A stretch of DNA of 64,000 bases, taken from the NCBI GenBank assembly GCA_014529385.2, contig CM043942.1, forward strand, positions 111,284,141-111,348,140, written 5' to 3'. A program made the position numbers and the translations under genes. Source of the stretch: Adiantum capillus-veneris (taxonomy: Eukaryota > Streptophyta > Polypodiopsida > Polypodiales > Pteridaceae). Positions 21,396 through 32,084 of this stretch are shown one piece after another (the stretch's first letter is position 1; each line of letters opens with the position of its first letter). Below the pieces are notes generated by a model, which saw only the letters and a list, made by a program, of their open reading frames with translations, was not told where the DNA came from and searched no databases.

Positions 21396-24156
21396 GGCTC
21401 AAACTTAAGTTTGAGCCAAAAGATGTTGTTTTGTACCCTTCCTAGCCACAAGGATGTCATGAGAGTAGTCTTGCAAGTTAGTGCTACATTAAATTTGAGC
21501 CTAAAAGTGAAGCTCTATGATTTTTCTAGCTAGAAGGATGTCATGAGGCTAGGCATGCACCCTAGTGCCACATTAGCATATGGAGAGGAAGCTCAAACTT
21601 AAGTTTGAGCCTAAAATCGATTTTTTATTCCCTGATGCACTTGAGGCTCGCACTTAAGATCTAGCCTAAATGTGCTATTCTATGCCCTTGATAGCCACAA
21701 ATATGTCATCAAGCTAGCCTTCCATGCTAGTGCTACACTCAAATATGCAAGTGGGGATCAAACTTAAGTATGAGCTTCTTGTCATTGGTAACCAAAAGGA
21801 TGCCATGAGGCTAGACTTAAGTTCAATCCTAAGTGTTTTTCTATTCTTGCATGAATCCTAAAAGGACTTAGTGAATCTAGATTTTAATGATAGTGCTATA
21901 CTAAAATATCTAGGTGAGGCTCGAACTTAAGCTCGAGCCTCTTGCCTCTGGTAGCCCACAAGGATGTCCCTCGGCTAGCCTTACACCCTAGTGCTACAAT
22001 AGCATATGAAAATAAGGCTAGCCACAAGGATGTCATTAGGCAAGGATGTCCCTCGGCTAGCCTTATAGCCTAGTGCTACAATAGCATATGAAAATAAGGC
22101 TAGCCACAAGGATGTCATTAGGCAAGCCTTGCATCCTAGTGCTACAATAGCATATGAAAATACTAACATATCTAGGTGAGACTCGAACTTAAGCTCGAGC
22201 CTCTTGCCTCTGGTAGCCCACAAGGATGTCCCTCGGCTAGCCTTACACCCTAGTGCTACAATTGCATATGAAAATAAGGCTAGCCACAAGGATTTCATGA
22301 GGTAGGCCTTGCATCCTAGTGCTAAAGAATATGCACTTGAGGCTCGAACTTAAGATTGAGCCTAAAGGCGTTCTTCTATGCCCTTGGTAGCAACAAGCCC
22401 TACATGCTGGTGCTACTCTAGTATATGCAAGTGAGGATCGAACTTAAGTTTGAGCCTACTGGCATTGGTAGCCACACAGATGTCATGAGGCTAACCTTAC
22501 ACCCTAGTGCTAAAGTAACATATATAGTTGAGGCTCAAACTTAAGTTCAAGGCAGACTTGCTAGGTTCGAACTTAAGCTCGAGCCTCTTTCCCTAAGTAG
22601 CCACAAGGATGTCATTAAGCCAGACTTGCTACAATAGCATATTAGGCAAGGTTCCAACTTAAATTTGATCCCCTTTCCCTAAGTAGACACAAGGATGACA
22701 TTAAGTTAGACTTGCTATACTAGCATAAGTAGGCAAGGTTCAAACTTAAGTTTGAGCATCTTTCCCAAAGTAGCCACAAGGATGTCATTAAGATAGCCTA
22801 CAATAGCATATGTAGGCAAGGTTCGAACTTAAATTTGAGCCGCTTTCCCTAAGTATTCACAAGGATGTCATTAGGTTAGACTTGCTATACTAGCATATGT
22901 AGGCGAGGTTCAAACTTAAGTTCGAGCCTCTTTCCCTAAGTAGCCACAAGGATATCCCTCGGCTATCCTTACACATTGGTGCTACAATATCATATGCAAT
23001 TGAGGATTAACCTTAAGTTTGAACCTAAAGGTGTTGTTCTATTCCCTTGGTATCCACAAGGATGTCATGAAGCTAGACTTTCATGCTAGTGCTATACTAG
23101 CATATGTAGGCAAGGCTCAAACTTAAGTTCGAGCCTCTTGCCCTTAGTAGACACAAGGATTTCATGAGGAAAGCCTTGCATCCTAGTGCTACACTAGCAT
23201 ATGAAAATGAGGCTTGAACTTAAGGTTCTATTCTATACCCATGGTAGCCAGAAGGATGGCATTAGGCTTGCATTCTAGTGCTACACTAGCCTATGCAAGT
23301 GAGGATCAAACTTAAGTTCGAGCCTCTTGGAATTAGTATCTCTAAAGGATGAGTCTAGACATACTCCCTAGTGCTACGATAGCTTAAACAATTGAGGCTC
23401 AAACTTAAGCTCGAGCCTCAAAGTGTTTTTCTTTTCCTTTGGTATCCACATTGATGTCATGAAGCTATACATGCATCGTAGTGCTATACTGGCATTTGTA
23501 GGCAAGGTTTACACTTAAGTGCAAGCTTTTTCCCATTGTTTGCCACAAGGATGCTATTCTATGATCTTAGTAGCTATGAGGATTTCACAAGGCTAACCTT
23601 CCCCCCTAGTGCTACAGTATGAAATACTCAAACTTTAGGTTGAGTCTAAAGATATTTTTCCATGTCCTTGATAGCGACAAGGATGTCATGAGGCTGTGCC
23701 CTTGCATAGTAGGGCTACACATCAAGCAAGGCTCTTTCCATTGGTAGCTACAAGGATGTTAGGAGGCAAGCCTTGCATCCTAGTTCTAAAGAATATGCAC
23801 TTGAGGCTCGAACTTAAGATCTAGCCTAAAGGTGTTCTTCTATGCCCTTGGTAGCAACAATCCCTACATGATGGTGCTACTCTACTATATGCAAGTGAGG
23901 ATAGAACTTAAATTTGAGCCTACTGGCATTGGTAGCCACACAGATGTCATGAGGCTAACCGTACACCCTAGTGCTAAAGTAACATATACAGTTGAGGCTC
24001 AAACTTAAGTTCAAGGTAGACTTGCTATATTAGCATATGTAGGCAAGGTTCAAACTTAAGCTCGAGCCTCTTTCCCTAAGTAGCCACAAGGATGCCATTA
24101 AGCCAGAATTGCTACAATAGCATATGTAGATGAGGTTCAAACTTAAATTTGAGCCG
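21396..24156. repeat. Array of about 25 copies of a 22-bp palindrome
   Basis: The half-site is GGCTCRAACTT followed by its reverse complement; the centre is CTTAAG. Perfect or near-perfect copies occur at 21396-21417, 21918-21939, 22906-22927, about 23114, 23303, 23396 and others, about 85-120 bp apart. Between them recur two further motifs, GCCACAAGGATGTCATGAGG and CCTAGTGCTACAATAGCATATG, so the unit is about 100-115 bp but irregular, with local duplications (for example 21960-22160). Single copies also lie in the intron at 19661-19682 and at 26120-26141. No coding signal. The function is unknown; a transposon subterminal array or a satellite are both possible. Confidence 0.9.
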
Positions 24157-24720
24157 CTTTCCCTAGAGCTATTATGATCTAGCCCTGGTTAATATGTCTC
24201 AATCACTTGCATGAGGCAACGCTATCATGCTAAAATATCCACAATAAGCTCATGAGGTCACACTAGAGTGGAATATGCTAGTGCTTTGAGAGCATTAGAA
24301 GGTGAGGTTTAAGCTACATCAGCTCATTGTTCTAGTTTCTCAACAAGGAAACAAGGCACCAAAAACGAGCTAAATATCAAAAGCAAAGAATCTACGTCAA
24401 GTGGAAATGTCACACTTAGTACCCAACCAAGTAAGTGTTGTTATCTATCTTTTTCTTTAGGTAGATTAATTACTTAATTACAGTTATAAAAAGAGTTAAT
24501 TAAAGTACTTATGATTAAGTACTCTAATTAAAGAATAGCCACTTACTTTCAATTTATAGAGCGTGATTTTAGACGTAGTTGTAGTTTGATTAACTTAATG
24601 ATAGAGTTTAAAAGGTGTATCAAGGAGACGGTAGCAAATAATAATGAGTATAAATAGTCATTAGAAGTAGATTAAATAGAGATTATAAACTAATAGAATG
24701 ATATTGAAGACTGAACTTTT
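24157..24720. other. AT-rich spacer, no gene seen
   Basis: About 560 bp between the palindrome array and a purine-rich minisatellite. I see no gene or known element. Confidence 0.4.
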
Positions 24721-24729
24721 GAAATGCAG

Positions 24730-24945
24730 GTTTAGGAGAGATTAAGAGGAAGGGAGGGAGTGATTAAGAGGAGGCAAGGGAGATTACATAGAGAGATTAG
24801 AAGAGATAAGGGAGGGATTAAGAGGAGGCAAAGGAGATTACATAGAGAGATTAGGGAGTGATTTAGAGGAAGGAAAGGAGATTACACAGAGAGATTAGGG
24901 AGTGATTAAGAGGAGCTGAGGGTAATTACAGAGAAAGATTAGAAG
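24730..24945. repeat. Purine-rich minisatellite
   Basis: Three to four imperfect repeats of about 60-70 bp built from GGAGATTACATAGAGAGATTAG and AGTGATTAAGAGGAGGCA. Confidence 0.75.
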
Positions 24946-25129
24946 AAGATATCACACATGCACACACACACACACGAGAGAGACAGAGAGAGAGAGACAA
25001 AGAAGTGCACCTGGATAAGCCTTTCGAATTTGAAATTCAAATTTCAAATCTAAACTGCAATCAGATCTTCACCTGCAATCAAAAAGAGAAAGATATGCAC
25101 ACACACACACACACACAAAGTTAATGTAG

Positions 25130-25430
25130 AGTGTTTTGGGAGTGCAAATAGATTCATAGAGGAGAGGGAGATGGGAAATTAAAGAGCCATACCTGTCACA
25201 TCGTTGTCAAATTTTTCACAGTCTGCACAAAAATTGAAACCCTGTTTTAATGTAGAAGAGAGAGAGAGATAGAGAATTAATATAGAGTTGTGAAAAAGAG
25301 CCTTGTGGGGCCGCGAGCAGATTCGTAGAGGGCAAGGAGATGTGGGAGTAAAGAATCTCACCTGTCACGCCGTCGTCAAATTCGTCACAGTTTGTAGAAA
25401 AATCCAAACCTATTATAATATAGAAGGTTT
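25130..25430. repeat. Tandem duplication, period about 178 bp
   Basis: The block CCTGTCACATCGTTGTCAAA (about 25193) recurs as CCTGTCACGCCGTCGTCAAA (about 25371), each followed by TTCACAG, a run of A and ATGTAGAAG or ATATAGAAG. (CA)n and (GA)n tracts precede it. Confidence 0.7.
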
Positions 25431-25636
25431 CAAAAGCATTAAAAAGCCTTTAATAGCTTTTCCCACCAACCCTACTAAGGTTAGATTAGCAAACTCACAT
25501 GCGTGGACCAAAACTAATGGTTTTCATGATGGTTAAAAGAAGTGGAAAAAAAACTTTTCATGAAAATCAGCATAACTTTCATATACGGAGTCCGATTGCA
25601 AAACATTTTTTATGAGCCTGTACCTTGAGAGCAGCT

Positions 25637-25996
25637 CTATGCTTTTCTGAACAACCCCTGTTCCGAAAACTGTTGTTTACAAAACAAGTCTTTTTTACAA
25701 CAGGTTTTATGAACAGTTTTCAAAAAAACGACGTTTAAGGGGTCAAAAAATTCGACGAAGTTAGGGGTGTCTAGAACTAGTTTTTTGAGAGTTTTGGGAA
25801 AATAATACTCACAAGCTGGACATAGTTTTGACTTCCCTTGGCTAAAATCTCTTAGGATCAATGAGTGAGGGACCCACCTCCACCAACCCTCTTCCTTAAC
25901 CGATTTCATTGCACCTTTTTGCATGTAGAATTGTCCTGCTACAACACGTAAAACACCAGGACTATAATCACCAAGAATCGATTTACACATAAACAA
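25637..25996 (-). other. Unrecognised 119-codon open frame
   Basis: A minus-strand frame with CPACEYYF and WWRWVPHSLIL. A possible acceptor (TTGTAG) lies inside it, so a shorter exon is possible. No family recognised and no neighbour supports it. It may be part of a decayed element or chance. Confidence 0.2.
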
Positions 25997-26119
25997 CTAA
26001 GAAAAAAACCTCATTGTATTTTGAACGTCCATCAACGCTCAATTTTCATAGCATAATCTCCAAGGCCACCTATACTCGAACTAATGTCCTATCCTAAAAG
26101 AAAACTATATGACTAACTA

Positions 26120-27072
26120 GGCTCGAACTTAAGTTTGAGCCACTCATGCAACTACTTTGAAGCCTCACCTTCTTGTAAGCTCTGACTCTTTTGATAGGTC
26201 ATTCAAGGAAACTTAGGTTTGATGTAAAGCTCATCATTACCTTGGCTCCACCTTACAACTCTTTAAATTTATAATATAGCTCAAACTTCAATTTGAGTCT
26301 CCTTCCAAATTTAAGGCTACTTCAACATAGCTTGGGTTTTTCCTCACACCTGTTGTTGCTCGTAGATTTCTAACACTTGACTTTGCATTTATGCTCAAAC
26401 TTGAGTTTGAGCCTTCTACCAAATTCCATGGGTGCCTCCATGTAACTTGGGCTACATCTTGCAACCCGTGTGACAAGTATAGATTTCTAACATTTGGATG
26501 TACATTTAGGCTCAAACTTGAGATCGAGCCACCTACAAAATTCCATGCTTGCCTCTATGAAACTTTGTCTTTGTGAAACTCTTTTTATCTAGGTATTTAT
26601 AGCACTTAGATGTACATCTAGGATTAAACTTGAGCTTGAGCCTCCTACCGTCGTGCGTGGGTTGACTCAATATAGATTGAGATCCATCTTGCAACTATTT
26701 TAAGCTAAAGATTTCTAGCACTTAGACCTACATTTAGGCTCCATCTATGCTCCGGCATTGTAATTTAGGCACCATCTTGGACCTATTTTCAGCTTTAGAT
26801 TTTTAGCACTTAGATGTACATTTAGGCTCAAACTTGAGCTCGCGCCTCCTTCCATCCCTAATGGGTTGATGATTCAATATAACTCGAGATCCATCTTGTA
26901 ACTCTTGTAAGCTATATATTTCTAGCACTTGGATGTGCATAAAGGCTCCATCCTCCTATCAAATTCCATGGGTGCCTCTGCAATGTAACATAGTCCCTAT
27001 CTTGCAACTCTTGTCAGATTTATATTTCTAGCACTTGGATGTACATACAGGCTCAAACTTGAGCTCGAGCCT
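26120..27072. repeat. Second palindrome array (CTTGAG-centred variant)
   Basis: The half-site GGCTCAAACTTGAG pairs with its reverse complement at about 26393, 26511, 26622, 26825 and 27051. The spacing is about 111-118 bp, or twice that where a copy has degenerated. The linker differs from the first array: TTTCTAGCACTTGGATGTACAT. The copy at 26120 is of the CTTAAG type. Confidence 0.85.
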
Positions 27073-27233
27073 CCTACCATCCTCCATGGATTGACTCAGT
27101 GTAGATTTTCTTAATTGAATGGGATGCAAGATTTTGCCAAAATTGTGAGTGTATCTCGGGAATGCATTAAATTTTGAGTTATATTTTCAGACATACAATT
27201 TTACTGATATCTCTTGATTTTCTCAAAAATTGC

Positions 27234-27706
27234 AGGGTCCAAAACAAGGTGATTTAGTGTTTCTTGTTGATGGTTCCACAAGGAAAGCTCGTGGGGTTAT
27301 TCATTCCACTGATGCATGTCAACGTTCTGGTTTTGAATTGATTGGCACAACATGTGTGGCGATACATGTACTAGAAAGTTTTGATGACACCTTCTTGATT
27401 CCATTCATCACAATGGATGCAAGAACCATGTCTCAAGCAGTTTGAAGCATCATCAAATGGCCATTGCATAATATTGTTATGGACAAAGGAAAATCTCACA
27501 CAATAGATGAGGATTTTCTCTTTGGTCAAGAAGATGGCTTGATAGATAGATCGAGTTGGAAAGAGAAAAGAGTCATCTTTTGGGCTGACAATAGATCTAC
27601 AAAACTTGGTAATGGAGTGGTATTGCTGATCCACCCATATGAGGCTATAGACTGCACTGAAGTCAGGGATTTTAATTACGCGATGACGCATTTTGTTAAA
27701 TGTTAA
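27234..27706 (+). pseudogene. TNP1/En-Spm-like transposon exon with one in-frame stop
   Basis: It opens after an acceptor (AATTGCAG, to 27233): GPKQGDLVFLVDGSTRKARGV..., FELIGTTCVAIHVLES, FLIPFITMDARTMSQAV, TGA at 27443-27445, then in the same frame IIKWPLHNIVMDKG... to a TAA at 27704. The order (VxL...RKARGxI...V.V...LIPF...TM..A...I.WP) resembles the C-terminal domain of plant TNP1/En-Spm-like proteins. This is recognition by pattern only. It is on the strand opposite to the ParB-like and FCP1-like genes and immediately follows the second palindrome array. Confidence 0.45.
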
Positions 27707-27777
27707 TTATTGTTGTTATTATCACTATTTTTTTCATGTTAATAACATATCTAATGTCATGACTTACGAAAACCGGT

Positions 27778-27912
27778 AGAAAACGTAGAACCGGCGGGAC
27801 AACCAACAATCCCGGGAGGCCGGACGGGTTTATGATGAAACCCGGCGGACCCGGCGGGTTTAATATGAAACGCGGCGGGCCCGGCGGGCCAAGCAAGAAT
27901 CCCGCCAGACCC
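27778..27912. repeat. GC-rich CCGGCGGG repeat block
   Basis: Short imperfect repeats of CCCGGCGGGTTTAATATGAAA in otherwise AT-rich DNA. Read on the minus strand it gives a Pro-Gly-Pro chance peptide. It may be the end of a DNA transposon or a CpG-rich satellite scrap. Confidence 0.6.
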
Positions 27913-28077
27913 TTCATGTACCCCCTCCATATTTGGCGGCTCTATATAACCCTGTAGTAGACATCACATCACATGACCTCTTCCTCTAAATTTGGTCATC
28001 CTTTAAAATTTAGAAGAAAAACTAAAGGTAAAAAAATGAATAGTCTTTAAAAAAAATTAAAACTTAATGTAACTCTG

Positions 28078-28485
28078 ATCATGGATCATTAGTTCTTTTT
28101 TGGACTGAATTGATTCTTGAAAGGAGGTAGAAAGGTGAATCTTTGGGTCGGTATCTCTACATTTGGGATGGACTAATCTCTTGTTTGGTTCACTGTTATA
28201 TTTGCTAAATTGATTGCTATATTGATTAGAACTTCTATCATGGGTCATTAGTTCTTTTTTGTACTGAACTGATTCTTGAAAAGAGATAAAAAGGTGAATC
28301 TTTGGGTCGATATCTCTACTTTTGGGATGGACTGATCACATGTTTGATTCACCGCCGTTGTATTTGCTTGCTATTTTGATTAGAGCTCCAATCATGGGTC
28401 ATTAGTTCTTTTTTGGACTGGAGTGATTCATGAAAGGGGTAGGAAGGTGAATCTTTGGGTCGATATCTCTACTTTTGGGATGGAC
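28078..28485. repeat. Tandem repeat, three units of about 155 bp
   Basis: ATCATGGGTCATTAGTTCTT starts units at 28078, 28237 and 28391. The third unit is cut at 28485 where GGGATGGAC joins GGGAGCCTTGAAGG. Confidence 0.9.
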
Positions 28486-28545
28486 GGGAGCCTTGAAGGG
28501 TGTCTAGAGGTTGCTCTTCTTGTTGCCCGCCCCGGACCGCTTCAA
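28486..28545. repeat. Segment shared with the 3' end of the Gypsy LTRs
   Basis: GGGAGCCTTGAAGGGTGTCT and the following ~40 bases match the last part of the Gypsy LTRs (about 37889-37948 and 46487-46544) with few changes. Here it sits at the end of a Copia leader on the opposite strand. Confidence 0.85.
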
Positions 28546-28767
28546 CGGATTTCTTTGCGAGCTGAAATCTATCTTCTGCTGTAGTGCTCAGAACGAAATT
28601 ATGAGGGCATAAACGGATTCGAAAGGGGGTAAAACTCCAAGTCGGCTGCTGGAAACGCTCTCGGAACGCCGAGTGTGAAATTTCAAGCTTCGGATCCAAA
28701 ATCTGCCTAAAAAGTGCGCGCACGCGCGATTACGCAAATATGCACTGAACTTGGCTTTGATACCAAT
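28546..28767 (-). mobile_element. Copia leader with primer-binding site, truncated
   Basis: Reading the minus strand after the LTR end, ATTGGTATCAAAGC is an initiator-Met-type primer site, followed by about 210 bp of leader. It then ends against the Gypsy-LTR-like segment. No gag is left. Confidence 0.7.
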
Positions 28768-29001
28768 TGAAGTTGCGGAGTGGAGCATGGATCGACTCTC
28801 ACACACACACACACACACACACAGATACAGAGAGAGCTTACACAGTACACAGTACGCAGAGAGTCATTAGAAGGTTTATCTGCCAAAACCTTAGTATCCC
28901 CAAAAGTATAAGTGAGTATATACAAAGAGTTAGTGATAAGTGAGTTAGGCGGGTAGCCAGCCATATCTGTATAAGAGTCCACTTGGGCTTTAATCCCAAC
29001 A
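28768..29001 (-). repeat. LTR of a second Copia family, inserted in a LINE (234 bp)
   Basis: On the minus strand it starts TGTTGGGATTAAAG at 29001 and ends CAACTTCA at 28768, with a primer site next to it. It contains a (CA)n tract at about 28800-28823. It splits the LINE frame after KELLDT. No second LTR is present, so the far side of the insertion is lost. Confidence 0.85.
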
Positions 29002-30295
29002 GTATCTAACAGTTCCTTAATAGCAGTATCCTTGCCAAGAGGGTGAGTCTTCCTCTTAGATAGAAGCTCTGAGAAAAAAACTTCACAGTATTGCATGATG
29101 TCAGTAGGGCTGGATATTTCAGTGTCATTCTCAATCTGTAAACAATGCATCAAATCTCTCTTTCTCTTAGCTTCTAGTTTGTTAAAAAAGCCCTTGGAGA
29201 CATCATTACAGTCCTATAGTGCATGAACCCTGCATAGAAATCTACATTTTGTGGCCATTGCCAAATCATCTTGTTTTAATACATCTTTGGCCTGTTGTAG
29301 TTCCACAAGTTTCTCTTGACACAGTTCACTGATCTTAGCCAGTTGAAGGAAATGCTCAATTTTGTCTTGAGAAGATTTCCATTTTCCCCTTCTCAATGCA
29401 GCATTCTTCTTCCCATATTTCCTTACAATATGTTGCAAATCAGAGCATATATGCATCCAGACATGCAGAGGGTGAGAAAACATTATCTTATTCTTGTTAA
29501 TCATTTGTATTACCTCCAAGCTAAAGAAGCCATCGTCAAATAATTTTTTATTAACCATCAAGGGATGTTTCATACCATGCATGTAGGAGTTAGCATCCAG
29601 GTCAGACAAAGAACAAATCAGAGAGAAATGATCAGACAACACCATTGAAACATCCACCAAGCAAGTTTTCTTCATTGGCAGCCAATCAGAATGCATGAAA
29701 TAAACCCTGTCTATCCTATACCATGAGGATAGGTGGGAAAGGGAATGAAATGTGTAGCCAGCCTATTGAGAGTGTTCATCCCAGGCATCAGTATGCAACC
29801 AATGAGACTGCTAAGAGATTCCCAGATTCCAGCTTCCTTTGAGTTACAGATAGAAGCTAGAGAGGTTGTATCATTACTATGTAAAACCATATTGAAATCA
29901 CCCCCTACAACTCCTACAGACAACGGAAGATCCAAACACCATTTCCAAAGCAAAATTCTCTTTTTAGAACAGCTTGTGTCATAGATGTTGACTACATGTA
30001 GGGGTCCAAAGGTAGAACCAATTAGAAAAACAGAACAACGACCTGAGGGATGATCCAAAATCCATTGGGGATTCAAATCCTCATTAATGCATGTCAAGAC
30101 ACCTGAATAGCCACCAGGCTGCCTTCCATAGAACATACAGTAGCCTTTGTAAAAGAACATCTTACCAACTCTTTCATGAAATTTATGCTCTTGAAAATAG
30201 CCTACATCAACATTACTCCTTATCAGCCAAGCATTGAAGGAAAGGAGTTTAGAGGGATCCTTGATCCCTTTAACATTGAAGGTTGTGACAATCAT
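29002..30295 (-). pseudogene. LINE ORF2 endonuclease region
   Basis: It starts MIVTTFNVKGIKDPSK. The endonuclease/exonuclease/phosphatase blocks are visible: FNVKGI (Asn), YFQEHKF (Glu), VVGGDFNMVLHSND (Asp, Asn). After a frameshift near 29730, YRIDRVYF and SDHFSLICSL give the last catalytic His block. TAG at 29214 interrupts the linker, and the frame then continues (CNDVSKGFFNKLEAKRKRD) to the Copia insertion at 29001. The enzyme would nick target DNA to prime reverse transcription. The catalytic residues remain, but the gene is broken. Confidence 0.85.
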
Positions 30296-30336
30296 TGAGG
30301 GGTATTAACAAAAATCTAAGTATCCTCTTCTACTTC

Positions 30337-31554
30337 CTACATATTCACTTCCAAATTAACTTCAGGAGGATATGTAGTCCTCTTTTGATGATAATCCTTC
30401 ACCATAACTTCAACAGCCTCCAGGGTTTTTGGAGAGGGCATGTCTTGCAAGATGTCATAGACATTAGAAGAGGTGTAGCCAAAGGCCAAATTTCTTGGTT
30501 TGAAGGTCTTTCTCGCATGGGGATTCTGAAATTCTTCAGAATCACCAGTTATTTTCCCTTTGTCCCCTTCTTTAGGACCTTTTGAGGAACAGGGTTGAGA
30601 AGAGGTACTTCTAGTATTGATGAGTGACTCAGGTGGTCTAGCATAAGAGTGGGTTTTGGGACCAACCAAAGGAACCACCGTCTGAGATGGAGTTGGTATA
30701 GGAAGGGTAGTAGGTTTACCCATGGGTTTGCCAAAAATTTGGCTCCTAGGTATCAAGTTCTTTCTCCCTGGATAGGAAGGGATCAGCTCTACTGTGCCTT
30801 CTTTCAATGTTGGAGATTTTTTGGAGAAGTGGCCTAATTTTCCACAATGGAAACAAGAACCTTCTAAATTCCCCCATTTAAGGTACAAGAACACATTGCC
30901 TACTTCTTACAGTTCTATTTCCAAAGTGAATGGAAATTATCTATCCATGTCCCACAAGATGCAAGCTTTATTCCTATTAGAGCAGTTAATAGTCAGGCTA
31001 AATAGAGCCTTCCCTAAGGAGGCTACTATTTCAGAGATACAAGGCCACAAGTAGGAAGGGAGATCTACTAGTTCTACCCACACAAGGAAGTTACTCAACA
31101 GATCTTCCTTGATGGTCCTGATTGGTTGCCATTGCAACACATGGACCCCTTGCCCACAGACGCCCACAGACGATCACAGTAGAGGATGAAAGAAAGGATT
31201 TTTGATCCTTAGTCTTGAAGAAGAGCACCTAAAATAACCCAGAACCAGAATAAAATATTTTTTCCACCACTATTCTCCTAAAGCCATGTGCAATGAAGCC
31301 TGCAACCTCCCCAATGCTTGGGATCTTTCTAGTAAAGTAAAGAACTACAGCCCTTGTTTGAAAGACGGTGACCTGATTCCAGACTTTAGCAGAGTTTAGA
31401 GATACCTTATGATGTCCTTTGATAGACGAGTGAGAGAGTCTTTAATTAGAGCAATGGACATGGCTAAGTGTTCAAACCGGACATTCTCACTACTCAACAT
31501 AGAAGAAGATTCTTCACCATTAGGATTTAGGAGGAACGCTTGGGGGAGGGACAT
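30337..31554 (-). pseudogene. LINE ORF1 (DUF4283-like plus zinc knuckle), broken
   Basis: A likely start is ATG at 31554 (MSLPQAFLLNPNGEE). Fragments in shifting frames include VWNQVTVFQTRAVVLYF, FLVWVELVDLPSYLWP (a typical plant LINE ORF1 block) and CFHCGKLGHFSKKSP. The last is a zinc knuckle whose final Cys is Ser. The C-terminal half (30894-30337) is one open frame rich in Pro, Ser and Lys. ORF1 binds the LINE RNA. Confidence 0.7.
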
Positions 31555-31724
31555 GCTTCAAGGGTCAAGAGGAGACCTGAAAGGATGAAGGCGAGGCTCT
31601 ACTTTGAGGGCTGGGAGCTGCAGCAGCAACACGGTGAGGTCGATGGTAGAACAGAGGAACCTGCAAAATAGAGGAACTCGCTACCCCATTCTCTTTCTCC
31701 TCTCGACATCTCTCTCTCCTCTCT

Positions 31725-32008
31725 GGGTGAAAGCATGTTAACCTGTCGCTCTTTTTGTGCTAGTTAGCAGTTTCAAGTTAGCACATCTTCAAAAAGTTGG
31801 GCGTCCGGTAAATTTTTTACAAATAATATCAAAATTTGTCAGAGGTTGTACATTTGGATTCCTTGTTTCAAGTGGTTTCTATTGATATATCATATGTCAT
31901 AGATCTTGGAGATGTAGCTCAAGTTATTGTACTAGTTAGCATATGTCAAAATTGTGCTAGTTAGCATTGTCCGCGACATGAAAAAGCATGACAAGTTAAC
32001 ATGCTTTC

Positions 32009-32011
<3 letters not shown>
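31725..32011. mobile_element. MITE copy 1 (about 287 bp)
   Basis: The ends are inverted repeats: GGGTGAAAGCATGTTAACCTG at the left, mirrored by CAAGTTAACATGCTTTCACC at the right. A second copy in opposite orientation is at 50415-50687 with the same internal sequence. No coding capacity. It sits in CT-rich DNA, so its target duplication cannot be told. Confidence 0.9.

Positions 32012-32080
<69 letters not shown>
32012..32080. repeat. (CT)n microsatellite
   Basis: An uninterrupted CT run of about 69 bp next to the MITE. Confidence 0.95.

Positions 32081-32084
<4 letters not shown>

Larger units (their letters stand above)
29002..31554 (-). mobile_element. Plant LINE, 5' part only, interrupted by a Copia LTR
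   Basis: ORF1-like and ORF2-like sequence run on the minus strand from about 31554 to 29002. The apurinic endonuclease part of ORF2 is present. No reverse transcriptase follows, because the Copia insertion and later truncation remove it. Many frameshifts and stops are present. Confidence 0.85.

Noticed and set aside
21396-24156. CRISPR array
   Set aside because: Spacers are not unique, repeats vary, the setting is a plant nuclear genome and no cas genes are present.
27696-27917. Collagen-like Pro-Gly ORF on the minus strand
   Set aside because: It comes from the CCGGCGGG repeats and has no supporting context.
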